DNA of 64,000 bases from Burkholderiales bacterium (GTDB taxonomy: Bacteria > Pseudomonadota > Gammaproteobacteria > Burkholderiales > UBA6910), in contig BPKG01000005.1 of assembly GCA_026005015.1 (NCBI GenBank), positions 1 through 64,000 of the forward strand. The letters run 5' to 3'. This document shows, one piece after another, positions 1 to 7,832 of the stretch (position 1 is its first letter; each line of letters starts with the position of its first letter). A program made the translations under genes and the position numbers. The notes under the pieces are model-generated. The model saw only the letters and a program-made list of their open reading frames with translations. It was not told the origin of the DNA and did no database searches.

Positions 1-2
1 CT

Positions 3-482
3 TTCGGCGAGCGCGCCTTGGTGCAGCGCTGCCGCGTGCACAAGCTCAAGAACGTGCTCGACTACCTCCCCGACTCGCTCAAGCCCCAACTCAAGGCCAC
101 CCTGAATGCGGCTTTCAAGCTCGCCCCCAAGGAGGGCATCGCCAAGCTCAAGCAACAGGCGCTGTGGCTCAAGCGCGAGCACCCGCAAGCCGCGGCGAGC
201 CTGCTGGAGGGGCTTAAGGAGCTGTTCACCGTCAACCGGCTGGGGCTCACTCCCCGCCTCCTGCGCTGCCTCGCCTCGACCAACCTGATCGAGAATCCGA
301 GCGGGAGGCAGCGGGCGATCGCGCGCCATGTCACGCGCTGGCGCGACGGTGAGATGATCATGCGCTGGGCCGCGCTGTGCTATCTGGAAGCCGAGAAGGG
401 TTGGCGCAAAATCCAAGGCCATCGCGATCTGTGGATCCTGCGCCAGGCGCTCCGGCTGGCCCGCCGATGCAAAGCGCGTTGA
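3..482 (+). mobile_element. IS256-family transposase, C-terminal part (5' end outside window)
   Basis: The frame is open from the window edge to the TGA at 480-482. It encodes the C-terminal third of a Mutator/IS256-type transposase. The family-typical stretch TNLIEN followed by RWRDGEM and RWAALCYLEAEKGWR is visible, and the Glu of TNLIEN fits the third acidic residue of the DDE site. The reading frame already runs at base 3, so an M at 18 is not the true start. The right end of the element seems to lie near 537-545, where the neighbouring methyltransferase gene stops prematurely. Whether the copy is complete cannot be judged because the left part is outside the window. Confidence 0.85.
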
Positions 483-537
483 CCTCGCAAGCAAGGTCGC
501 TTAGCCTATGTTTCATCCCGCTACCTCGCACTTTCAA

Positions 538-1038
538 CTAAGCGCGGGACACCACCTCGAATCCTGCGGCTACCAGTCTCTCCCACCATGCTTGGCCCGC
601 CTCGAAGTTGACCGGGACGAGCCGCAGCCACTCAGGTATGCCGAAGCCAAGCTCAATCAGACGCTGACGCTTCCAAGCTTGGGGACCGGGCTGGTCGATC
701 TCGAACACACGCAGACGGGAGGCGATCTCCGGCCTGCGCTGAGCGAAGGTGTCTAGGCCGGCTCCGAGGATGACGTACTGCCTGACGCCGTGGTGAACCT
801 GTTCGACGAGCACGTCCTCAATAAAGCGAGCACGGGCAACGATGGATGCCCGCGCTCGGCTTGTGCCGCGTGGGTCCATATCCGGGCGGCGGCGCCATCC
901 GTCGTCCGGGGCTGCAAGCTTGAGGCCAATCTCGTCTTCGAACACGTGAGGCGGTGAATCGACTTCCACGTGTAGGGCACGCCACAAGGCGGTCCTCACC
1001 GCCGTGTTGTCTGGCGCCGCCACTTGCTCATCACGCAC
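538..1038 (-). CDS. Truncated leucine-carboxyl-methyltransferase-family SAM methyltransferase (integron cassette)
   Basis: The 166-residue product matches the N-terminal half of class I SAM-dependent O-methyltransferases of the LCM family. The SAM-binding stretch VILGAGLDTFA is followed by an acidic ExD segment (FEIDQPGPQAWK). Family members are usually about 280 residues, so roughly 110 C-terminal residues are missing. The frame ends in SRA-stop beside the IS256-type remnant, which points to truncation by the insertion. A GTG start at 1036-1038 is preceded by an AGGAGA ribosome site. The gene lies directly before an attC site in cassette orientation, so it is the last readable cassette of the array. 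Methyl acceptor unknown; the product is probably non-functional. Confidence 0.75.
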   Translation of the reverse strand: MRDEQVAAPDNTAVRTALWRALHVEVDSPPHVFEDEIGLKLAAPDDGWRRRPDMDPRGTSRARASIVARARFIEDVLVEQVHHGVRQYVILGAGLDTFAQRRPEIASRLRVFEIDQPGPQAWKRQRLIELGFGIPEWLRLVPVNFEAGQAWWERLVAAGFEVVSRA

Positions 1039-1065
1039 GACGTTCTCTCCTGCATGGTTCTTGCG

Positions 1066-1137
1066 GTCTAACGTCCAAGCTCAGCCGACGCGAAACCGCG
1101 CAGCGGTTGAGCGGTCGGCTGGAGCGCCTTGTTGGGC
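1066..1137 (-). other. attC site of the metallo-beta-lactamase-fold cassette (72 bp)
   Basis: Read on the minus strand, the site opens with GCCCAAC (RYYYAAC) and closes with GTTAGAC (GTTRRRY). The arms between are imperfectly inverted and can fold into the long hairpin that integron integrases recognise. It sits between the stop of the MBL-fold ORF and the start of the methyltransferase ORF, where a cassette attC should be. Confidence 0.85.
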
Positions 1138-1186
1138 GGCGGCGCCCTTACTGCACGTTCCGGTCCAAGCGTAAGTCAGGCATGGG

Positions 1187-1912
1187 TTACGAAGATAGCG
1201 CATCAGCGAGAGCACGTAGTAGTTTCGCGCCATCACCACGCCATGCGCTTCCATGCATACACGCGAGTGTCGTTGGGTTTGTCGAGGCCAACCTCTCAAG
1301 AATCACACGTGCATTCTTTGTGTGCGAGAAGTAATCCCATTGGTCGCGGAAAGCCTCGCTCGGTCCAAGGATGTCTGATTCCGTGATGGGGGGAAGACCA
1401 GCGCCCCCCTGCGTGAATAGGTCGCCACACAGCAGGGTAGAGGTGCGCTCCTCTGTCAGGAAGCCGCAATCCCACGCATGGGGCATGTGTGGCGCGTCGA
1501 ACCAGCGCACGGAGTGCTTGCCCAGAGGGACCTGTTCCCCATCGGCGAGCGCACGGGGTGCCCGGTCGGCAAGGTCACCGATCGATACCATGGCAGCGAC
1601 AGCACCGCATAGCGGTACGGACTGCGGCGCTGCGGCAAGCCACTCGTTGAGCGAACCGCATTCGTCGGCTTCCACATGGGACAATGCAATGTAACGAAGC
1701 CTCACGACCGGGAGAACAGTCGCGACCGCTTCATGCACCAGTGAAAACATCTTTCGCGGACCGGTGTGGAAAAGCAGTGGTTCATCATCCACGATAAGGT
1801 ATTGGTTGAACGAGAAACCGCCCCCTTCGCCCGGGACCGGTGTGTTGATGCGATAGATCCCGTCAGCAACCTCATGCACATTCGTCCCGGACTGGCTGTT
1901 CGTAATGGTCAT
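1187..1912 (-). CDS. Diiron-type metallo-beta-lactamase-fold protein (integron cassette)
   Basis: The 241-residue single-domain protein has the metallo-beta-lactamase fold. Its metal motif is HVEADE, the HxExD form seen in flavodiiron/oxygen-sensing (ODP) proteins rather than the HxHxDH of zinc hydrolases. Further ligands fit an His in the PHMPHAWD stretch, the Asp of CGDLF and the His of CMHGSAW. The flavodoxin domain of true flavodiiron proteins is absent. ATG at 1910-1912 follows an AGGGGAGC ribosome site. The gene forms one integron cassette together with the attC at 1066-1137. A role in oxygen, NO or peroxide chemistry is inferred only from the ligand pattern; the substrate is unknown. 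Confidence 0.8.
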   Translation of the reverse strand: MTITNSQSGTNVHEVADGIYRINTPVPGEGGGFSFNQYLIVDDEPLLFHTGPRKMFSLVHEAVATVLPVVRLRYIALSHVEADECGSLNEWLAAAPQSVPLCGAVAAMVSIGDLADRAPRALADGEQVPLGKHSVRWFDAPHMPHAWDCGFLTEERTSTLLCGDLFTQGGAGLPPITESDILGPSEAFRDQWDYFSHTKNARVILERLASTNPTTLACMHGSAWRGDGAKLLRALADALSS

Positions 1913-1962
1913 CAAGCTCCCCTTACTGTCGATTGAGGGATAGTGGCGTTCACGTACATGTC

Positions 1963-2022
1963 GCCCAACACCTGAGTTAAGCCGCGCCGCGAAGCGGCGT
2001 CGGCTTGGACGAATTGTTAGGC
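1963..2022 (-). other. attC site of the distal monooxygenase-domain cassette (60 bp)
   Basis: On the minus strand the element runs from GCCTAAC to GTTGGGC with strongly inverted GC-rich arms (AAGCCGACGCCGC against GCGGCGCGGCTT). The 60-bp length is typical of 59-base elements. It is almost identical to the attC at 2382-2441, as expected after cassette duplication. Confidence 0.9.
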
Positions 2023-2025
2023 TTG

Positions 2026-2328
2026 CTAGCTAGGTAGCTTTGCCGCAAGTACATCAACGTTTTCGATGGACGGGGGCTCGGAGAACAACTCACCTGCCTT
2101 TGCCATCAACGCGGCTGCGACCTTGCCGGAGAGATGGGCCTGCCGACCCGCTTCATCCGGGAAAGCATCAAAGATTCCGAAAGTGCTTGGTCCAAGGCGA
2201 ATGCCAAACCACGCAGTGGTGTCAGGCTCCTCATTGACGATGGGAAGGCCACTCACAAGGAAGTTCTCAACCTCTTTCTCTTTTCCGGGTTTCGCTTCAA
2301 GGCGAACGAACAAGGCTACTTTGACCAT
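2026..2328 (-). CDS. Antibiotic-biosynthesis-monooxygenase (ABM) domain protein, copy A (integron cassette)
   Basis: The 100-residue protein begins MVKVALFVRLEAKPGKEKEVE, the opening strand and helix of the small ferredoxin-like ABM dimer fold. Proteins of this fold oxidise quinol-like or aromatic compounds without cofactor, but many members have unknown substrates. ATG 2326-2328 is preceded by AGGAGAC. With the attC at 1963-2022 it makes a complete one-gene cassette. It differs from copy B at 2445-2747 by Asp/Ala, Asn/Ser and Ser/Gly substitutions only. Expression would depend on read-through from the upstream cassette promoter. Confidence 0.85.
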   Translation of the reverse strand: MVKVALFVRLEAKPGKEKEVENFLVSGLPIVNEEPDTTAWFGIRLGPSTFGIFDAFPDEAGRQAHLSGKVAAALMAKAGELFSEPPSIENVDVLAAKLPS

Positions 2329-2381
2329 GGCATGTCTCCTGTTGTTAAAACGACATCACGATGCGCGATGTTCTCTTGCAA

Positions 2382-2441
2382 GTCTAACGCCTGAGTTAAG
2401 CCGCGCCGCGAAGCGGCGTCGGCTTGAACGAATTGTTAGGC
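2382..2441 (-). other. attC site of the proximal monooxygenase-domain cassette (60 bp)
   Basis: The minus strand reads GCCTAAC to GTTAGAC, with the same GC-rich inverted arms as the site at 1963-2022. The internal arms differ by one base (GTTCAAG against GTCCAAG). This marks the boundary between the two duplicated cassettes. Confidence 0.9.
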
Positions 2442-2444
2442 TTG

Positions 2445-2747
2445 CTAGCCAGGTAGCTTTGCCGCAAGTACATCAACGTTTTCGATGGACGGGGGCTCGG
2501 AGAACAACTCACCTGCCTTTGCCATCAACGCGGCTGCGACCTTGCCGGAGAGATGGGCCTGCCGACCCGCTTCATCCGGGAAAGCATCAAAGATTCCGAA
2601 AGTGCTTGGTCCAAGGCGAATGCCAAACCACGCAGTGGTGGCAGGCTCCTCATTGACGATGGGAAGGCCACTCACAAGGAAGCTCTCAACCTCTTTCTCT
2701 TTTCCGGGTTTCGCTTCAAGGCGAACGAACAAGGCTACTTTGACCAT
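2445..2747 (-). CDS. Antibiotic-biosynthesis-monooxygenase (ABM) domain protein, copy B (integron cassette)
   Basis: This second copy of the 100-residue ABM-domain protein is carried by its own cassette with the attC at 2382-2441. The nucleotide match to copy A extends from attC to attC with about six substitutions, including the non-coding leader, so the whole cassette was duplicated rather than the gene alone. The start and the AGGAGAC ribosome site are conserved. Its place right behind the restriction-modification cassette puts it nearer the promoter than copy A. Function is as uncertain as for copy A. Confidence 0.85.
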   Translation of the reverse strand: MVKVALFVRLEAKPGKEKEVESFLVSGLPIVNEEPATTAWFGIRLGPSTFGIFDAFPDEAGRQAHLSGKVAAALMAKAGELFSEPPSIENVDVLAAKLPG

Positions 2748-2800
2748 GGGATGTCTCCTGTTGTTAAAACGATATCACGATACGCGATGTTCTCTTGCAA

Positions 2801-2864
2801 GTCTAACGCTCCGGTTCAGCGGCGGGCCGCGCAGCGGACGGTCCGCTGGAACCGGTTGTTAGGT
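2801..2864 (-). other. attC site of the restriction-modification cassette (64 bp)
   Basis: On the minus strand it opens with ACCTAAC and closes with GTTAGAC. Inner arms AACCGGTTCCAGCGG and CCGCTGAACCGG are inverted. It follows the endonuclease stop at 2875 by about ten bases and ends the first cassette. The arm sequence is unlike the other three sites, so this cassette has a separate origin. Confidence 0.88.
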
Positions 2865-2874
2865 CTCGCTGTTC

Positions 2875-3486
2875 TCATGGTTCGATGCCAACCAGAACAA
2901 GCGGGACGGCTGGGACTCCTCGGCCCTGACGAACAACGTTGTAGAACTCGCCCTCATAGTAGGCGACGCCAGAACTCATCTGGCTTTGGAGAGACTTCAT
3001 CGGAAGTATTTCGACCCCAACGTCAATATGGTCGCCCACGTAGAAAGCGAGGTGTTTGACAAAGAGGTCATAAGCTACGAACGCATACTTTCCAAATTGA
3101 ACCTCAACAGCCACGCGATCCTTGACGAAATCAGTTTGGTTGTAGCTGTAAATTGCCTTCTCGCCCGCCGCTTCAATCTCCCTTTTCTGCTCCTCTGGGG
3201 ACATTGTCAGCGTTTTCCGGATGAGCTTCTCACTCCGCGTGACCCAGTAGCTTACCCGGTTTTCTTGCCACGCCTTTTCGCGAAGAAGGCGCTTGAACGC
3301 GGCATTCATATCAATCGGGCTGAACAGAAGCGCCCCTTTCATCGTCTTCTCTTTGGACACCTTCGTCCGACATTCATTGGCGTCGACGGCGGAGATTACG
3401 CCTTGTATTTCCTTCCAAAGGGTTGGCTTGTGAACTAGAAGAAACTCAAGCCCGTTCAGGTGGGAGTAGGTCTCAGCAATCTTCAT
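2875..3486 (-). CDS. Type II restriction endonuclease of the BglII/BstYI family (integron cassette)
   Basis: The 203-residue protein carries the BglII-family core. NQTDF...VEVQFGK gives an Asp, then nine residues later a Glu, then Val-Gln, matching the D84/E93/Q95 catalytic spacing of BglII. It is followed by YAFVAYDLFVK and DVGVEILPMK, also typical of that family. BglII itself is 223 residues, so length is normal. The start codon overlaps the methyltransferase stop by four bases (ATGA), so the two genes are translationally coupled. Related enzymes cut around a GATC core (BglII AGATCT, BstYI RGATCY); that this enzyme does so is inference. Confidence 0.85.
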   Translation of the reverse strand: MKIAETYSHLNGLEFLLVHKPTLWKEIQGVISAVDANECRTKVSKEKTMKGALLFSPIDMNAAFKRLLREKAWQENRVSYWVTRSEKLIRKTLTMSPEEQKREIEAAGEKAIYSYNQTDFVKDRVAVEVQFGKYAFVAYDLFVKHLAFYVGDHIDVGVEILPMKSLQSQMSSGVAYYEGEFYNVVRQGRGVPAVPLVLVGIEP

Positions 3487-4451
3487 CGTTTTCTCCCGTA
3501 CTTCGGGCTTCTCTCCAACAGCGTAAGCTGCTTGGCCTCCTTCTTCCAGGGAACGACGGTGAGGCTGTTCCCCGCTTCAACAGGGTCATAGACGGGCCTG
3601 TCCATAGGACGGGTCCGCAAAGTCCCCTCCAACTCCTGTTGAATTCTCTCTCGTGCAAGCTTCACGTACTCGGGGACGATCTCTGCACCTGCACCCCGGC
3701 GGCTATGCCGAATGGCAGCGATGACGGTGGTTCCCGTCCCGAGGAATGGATCGAAGACCCAATCGCCGGCGTTTGTGAGGGAGAGCACTAACCGTTCAAT
3801 CAGCTCGACCGGGAACTGACAGGGATGCTCAGTCTTCTCGACATGGTTGCTCTTGACATTCGGAATCACCCACAGGTCTCCCGGATTTTTGCCTAGGGGG
3901 TTACAGGAATACTGGCCGGCCTTTGGACCTTTGAAATATTTCTTCCCAGGGTATTTTTGAGGTATCCGGACAGGGTCGAGATTGAACACGTAGCCGTCGG
4001 ATTTGGTAAACCAGATGATGGTTTCATATCGCCCAGAGAAGCGGCGGCTGCAGTGCAGCCCGTGCTCGAAGTGCCAGATGATACGATTACGCATCCTAAG
4101 CCCGAGCCCAGAGAAGATGGGATAGAGGACCGTGTCCAGCGGGATGATCGCTCCACGGTCAACGTAGTTGCCCACCTGCCAGCAAATACTACCTCGCGGG
4201 GACAGCGCGCGCGCACACTCGGCAATGACCTGCGCCTGCTGACGAAGGTACTGGTCCAGATGTAGTCTCTTCTCGTACTCCTTGCCGATGTTGTAAGGCG
4301 GTGATGTGACGATGAGCTGGAGCGATTCATCGGGGATAGTCTTCAGCAGAGCAAGACAGTCGCCGGGGTAGACCACGATGGATTCCGAAAGGGCAAACTC
4401 CTCGCAGATCTGGGTCTTCTGGCCGAACAAAGATTGATCGCGTGCGTTCAT
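3483..4451 (-). CDS. DNA methyltransferase of the BglII-like type II system (integron cassette)
   Basis: The 322-residue beta-class DNA amino-methyltransferase has motif IV TSPPYN near residue 50 and the SAM motif I DPFLGTGTT near residue 240, with the target-recognition segment between. TSPPY is common in N4-cytosine enzymes, which fits a BglII-type partner, though N6-adenine activity cannot be excluded. It is the first gene behind attI, so it is expressed ahead of the endonuclease, a sensible order for host protection. ATG at 4449-4451 lies about 30 bases from the attI crossover. The two genes share one cassette with no attC between them. Confidence 0.88.
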   Translation of the reverse strand: MNARDQSLFGQKTQICEEFALSESIVVYPGDCLALLKTIPDESLQLIVTSPPYNIGKEYEKRLHLDQYLRQQAQVIAECARALSPRGSICWQVGNYVDRGAIIPLDTVLYPIFSGLGLRMRNRIIWHFEHGLHCSRRFSGRYETIIWFTKSDGYVFNLDPVRIPQKYPGKKYFKGPKAGQYSCNPLGKNPGDLWVIPNVKSNHVEKTEHPCQFPVELIERLVLSLTNAGDWVFDPFLGTGTTVIAAIRHSRRGAGAEIVPEYVKLARERIQQELEGTLRTRPMDRPVYDPVEAGNSLTVVPWKKEAKQLTLLERSPKYGRKR

Positions 4452-4482
4452 TGCTGCTCTCTCAACTTATCGTTCTCGTGAG

Positions 4483-4500
4483 ACCTAACTAAAATTAGGT
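4483..4500 (-). other. Putative attI site / first-cassette junction
   Basis: ACCTAAC (RYYYAAC; GTTAGGT on the minus strand) at 4483-4489 faces TTAGGT at 4495-4500 across a five-base AT spacer. Inverted core sites of this kind make up the simple site bound by integron integrases. It sits between the first cassette ORF and intI, where attI belongs. Supported by position and motif only. Confidence 0.6.
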
Positions 4501-4507
4501 GAAGGCT

Positions 4508-4536
4508 AGCATAGACCGGCAAGCAGACTAAGTCAA
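4508..4536 (-). promoter_or_regulatory. Putative cassette promoter Pc
   Basis: Read on the minus strand, TTGACT (4531-4536), a 17-base spacer and TATGCT (4508-4513) form a good sigma-70 promoter pointing through attI into the cassettes. A cassette promoter between intI and attI is the normal integron arrangement. Confidence 0.6.
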
Positions 4537-4603
4537 TTGCATGATCTTAACAGTCAACGACATAGCGTTGCATTCCTGAATTAGGCTGCGTAAGATTTGA
4601 CGA

Positions 4604-5579
4604 ATGGATGCCATTGTCACGAAACGCCCGAAGCTGCTGGACCGGATGCGCGAAGCGCTGCGGGTGCGGCGCTACAGCTTGCGCACCGAGGAGGCCTACG
4701 TGGACTGGGCGCGCCGCTTCATACTGTTCCACGGCAAGCGCCATCCCCGCGAGATGGGGGCGGGGGAGGTGACGCGTTTTTGACGCATCTGGCGACGGTG
4801 CGAGAGGTTTCGCCTTCCACCCAAAACCAGGCCAAGGCGGCATTGCTGTTCCTTTACAAGCAGGTGCTGGGCGTTGAGCTGCCGTGGCTGGACGAGGTGG
4901 TGCAGGCCAAAGTGAAAAAGCGCCTGCCGGTGGTGCTGACGCCGCGCGAGGTGCGCGCGTTATTGAACGAGCTGAACGGCACGATGTGGCTCATCGTCAG
5001 CCTGCTCTACGGCACGGGCATGCGCTTGCTGGAGGGGCTGCGGCTGCGGGTAAAGGACGTGGAGTTCGAGCGGCGCGAGATCGTGGTGCGGGAGGCCAAG
5101 GGCGGCAAGGATCGGGTGACAATGCTGCCGGAGAATCTGATCGCGCCCCTGCAAGACCAACTGGCGCGGGCCAAGAAGCTGCACGATGAGGACCTGGCCG
5201 CCGGCTACGGCGAGGTGTGGCTGCCGGACGCGCTGGCGGTCAAGTATCCCAAGGCCGGCAAAGCTGGGGTTGGCAGTACGTGTTTCCTTCGACGGTGCGC
5301 TCGACGGATCCGCGGTCGGGTGCGGTACGGCGCCACCACATCCTGCCGGAGACGGTGCAGAGGGCGGTCAAGCTGGCGGCTTCGCGCGCCGGGATAACCA
5401 AGCCGTGCACGCCGCACGTGCTGCGCCATTCCTTCGCCACCCACCTGTTGCAGAGCGGCTACGACATCCGCACGGTGCAGGAGTTGCTCGGCCACCAGGA
5501 CGTGAGCACGACGATGATTTACACGCACGTGCTCAACCGCGGCGGCCGCGGTGTGGTGAGCCCCTTGGATCAGCTTTAA
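4604..5579 (+). pseudogene. intI: Integron integrase (tyrosine recombinase), two frameshifts
   Basis: Joined across two frames the gene gives a full-length IntI of about 325 residues. The first part (ATG 4604) ends near 4780; the second runs 4780-5265, with TGMRLLE holding the first catalytic Arg; the third runs 5265-5579, with [19 protein letters not shown] and the nucleophile in TMIYTHVLN. The integron-specific extra domain is present ([20 protein letters not shown]), which separates it from XerC/D. Each junction is repaired by adding one base. It is divergent from the cassettes, as in known integrons. Either the integrase is dead or the bases were lost in sequencing. Confidence 0.88.
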
Positions 5580-5860
5580 AGTCCTGACGCTTGATCTTTT
5601 CCTGGTATCCGGCAGTTTGTCGGAATTCACCGCGGCCTCGTGGAGTCGAATGGCTCTTCCAGCGTCGGTGAATCCGCGCCGCTTGCCACAGCGGCCGGCT
5701 TCATGGAAAAAGGACAAAGTTCGAGAACTTATTGACTACCCCTTTGCCCACAGGCCCGAGGACCATTAACCCGTCTCGATCGAGCCCGCCCAAAGCATAA
5801 GAAAAAAATGATAAAAACGGTAAGGCAAGCTTATACTTCTTGCGCTATCATATGTTGCGT

Positions 5861-5886
5861 CGCTCTTTCATATCGTGAAAAGAGCG
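5861..5886. promoter_or_regulatory. Near-perfect inverted repeat, possible operator
   Basis: CGCTCTTTCA and TGAAAAGAGCG face each other across TATCG, an 11-base dyad with one bulged base. It lies in the roughly 690-base stretch between intI and the aldehyde dehydrogenase. The AT-rich tract just before it (5795-5840) could hold a promoter. A second, shorter hairpin (GGCCGGAG-ATC-CTCCGGCC) is at 6128-6146. No regulator can be assigned. Confidence 0.4.
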
Positions 5887-5926
5887 GCGGAAGCCCGCGC
5901 CACGAGCGCGGACGAGGAGACCCGAG

Positions 5927-6115
5927 ATGAGCGCAGTGTTGAAGAGCATCGAAGACCGGCTCCCCCGGCCGGTCGAAGAGGAGGCGTCCTTCGGCGACGC
6001 CTCCGGGGAGTACCGGGCGTGCGGCTGCTGGCGGGAAGAGCGCCATCCGCGCACCTTTCCGAGCCGGCTGCAGGGCGATCCCCGCGCCATCGAAAATCCC
6101 TTCGGCGATCTTTGA
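5927..6115 (+). CDS. Small ORF of unknown function
   Basis: A 62-codon ORF lies between the inverted repeat at 5861-5886 and the aldehyde dehydrogenase. GAGGAGA lies about ten bases before its ATG. The product is charged, has a Cys-Gly-Cys at mid-length, no membrane segment and no family I recognise. It could be a leader for the downstream gene or chance; GC-rich DNA makes such ORFs common. Confidence 0.3.
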   Translation: MSAVLKSIEDRLPRPVEEEASFGDASGEYRACGCWREERHPRTFPSRLQGDPRAIENPFGDL

Positions 6116-6268
6116 ACGGCACCGGGCGGCCGGAGATCCTCCGGCCGGCTGAGCGATAGAGGTTTCGCCCCAGCCAGGGGGCGCCTAAAATTCCCTTTTA
6201 TTCGAAGAGCGCCCGTTGCGCCTTGGCGCGGGCGGGTGTCGTCTGTGCATCGTCTTTGAGGAACCTCC

Positions 6269-7783
6269 ATGTCCAGCGTCGAACCTCTGCGCACCCCCGC
6301 GAGCCCCGCCAAGGCCGCCGCCCTGACGGAAGCCCGCCGCCTCGCCGGCCAGGTCCTGGTGGACGGTCGGCTTCAGCCTCCGCCCAGCGGCCGCACCTTT
6401 CCGGTGGAAAATCCTGGCGACGAAACCGTCATCGCGGAAGCCGCCCGGTGCGACGCCCGGGACGTGGCCTGGGCGGTGGAGGTCGCCCATCGGGCCTACC
6501 CCGCCTGGTCGCACCTCCCGGCCCGGGAGCGGGGCGACCTGCTGCGCCGGGCCGCCGACCGGCTGGAGCAGGAGGCGGAACCCCTCGCCCGGCTCCTGGC
6601 GCTGGAGACCGGCAATGCCCTCGCCACCCAGTCTCGGCCCGAGGTGGCCGGCGCCATCGAGCTGCTACGGTTCTTCGCCGGCCTGTGGTCCGAGCTCAAG
6701 GGACGCACGATCCCTTGGGACTCGGACACCTTGGCCTACGTCTCCCGGGAGCCGCTGGGGGTGGTGGGGGCCATCATCCCGTGGAACTCGCCCCTCGCCC
6801 TCCTGTGCGTGAAGCTGGGTCCGGCCGTGGTGGCGGGCAACACCCTGGTGGTGAAGAGCGCCGAGCAAGCGCCCCTGACCGTGACCCGCACGGTGGAGAT
6901 CCTGAACGAAGTCTTGCCTGCCGGCGTGGTGAATGCCATCTCCGGGTTCGGGGAAGAGGCGGGCCGACCCCTAGCCGAGCATCCCCTGGTGCGCAAGGTA
7001 AGCTTCACCGGCTCCGTTTCGGTGGGTCGGCAGATCCTGCGCTACGCCGCTGAAAAGCTTTGCCCGGTTACCCTAGAGCTCGGGGGAAAGAGCCCGAACA
7101 TCGTCATGGACGACGCCGACCTAGACAAAGCAGTGCCAGGAATCATCGCCGGCATGCGCTTCACCCGCCAGGGCCAGTCCTGTTCCGCCGGCACCCGCAT
7201 CTACCTGCACGAGCGGGTCTACGACCAGGTCGTCGCCCGCACCGTGAAGGAACTGGAGAAGCTCAAGATCGGCGATCCCTTGGACGAGGCCACCCAGATG
7301 GGGGCCATCATCTCCCGCGAGCAGTTCGAGCGGGTCAAGTCCTACGTGGACATGGCCCGCGCTACCCCGGGCGCTCGCATCCTGTGCGGCGGCGGCCCCG
7401 CACCCGGGCTAGACAAGGGCTACTTCTACACGCCCACTCTGATCGAGGGAGTTCCCCACACCTCTCCGGTGTGCACCGACGAGATCTTCGGTCCCGTGGC
7501 GCTGCTGTACCGGTTTAGCGACTTCGACGAAGCCCTCACCCTCGCCAACGATACCCAGTACGGCCTCGCTGGGGCGCTGTGGACCCGCGATCTCGCCAAG
7601 GCCCTCGCCTTCGCGGAAAAGCTCCAGGCGGGTTTTGTGCAAGTGAACCAGTACGCGGGGCCGAGGGCGGGGCTGCCCTACGGCGGCTACAAGATGAGCG
7701 GGCTGGGGCGGGAGTATTCCCTAGAATCCATGCTGGAGCACTTCACCGCCACCAAGACGGTGATCGTGAATTACGGAAAGTAA
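6269..7783 (+). CDS. NAD(P)-dependent aldehyde dehydrogenase
   Basis: A complete 504-residue ALDH-superfamily enzyme oxidising an aldehyde to its acid in the cytoplasm. The Rossmann segment contains PWNSPL near 171-176, the general-base Glu270 lies in LELGGKSPN, and the nucleophile Cys305 in QGQSCSAGTR. The C-terminal part has EIFGPV and the GGYKMSGLGRE oligomerisation tail. ATG at 6269 follows GAGGAACC. It lies about 1 kb from the minus-strand mutase/sulfonate operon and might process an aldehyde from that pathway, but shared control is not shown. Substrate cannot be read from sequence. Confidence 0.92.
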   Translation: MSSVEPLRTPASPAKAAALTEARRLAGQVLVDGRLQPPPSGRTFPVENPGDETVIAEAARCDARDVAWAVEVAHRAYPAWSHLPARERGDLLRRAADRLEQEAEPLARLLALETGNALATQSRPEVAGAIELLRFFAGLWSELKGRTIPWDSDTLAYVSREPLGVVGAIIPWNSPLALLCVKLGPAVVAGNTLVVKSAEQAPLTVTRTVEILNEVLPAGVVNAISGFGEEAGRPLAEHPLVRKVSFTGSVSVGRQILRYAAEKLCPVTLELGGKSPNIVMDDADLDKAVPGIIAGMRFTRQGQSCSAGTRIYLHERVYDQVVARTVKELEKLKIGDPLDEATQMGAIISREQFERVKSYVDMARATPGARILCGGGPAPGLDKGYFYTPTLIEGVPHTSPVCTDEIFGPVALLYRFSDFDEALTLANDTQYGLAGALWTRDLAKALAFAEKLQAGFVQVNQYAGPRAGLPYGGYKMSGLGREYSLESMLEHFTATKTVIVNYGK

Positions 7784-7832
7784 CCGCGGTGCGTCCGTTT
7801 TCAGCGGACCGCCAGCTTGCAGGAGGCCAGCC

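Noticed and set aside
4604-5579. XerC/XerD or phage integrase
   Set aside because: The insert with WGWQYVFPS and [11 protein letters not shown] is specific to integron integrases, and attC sites lie next to it.
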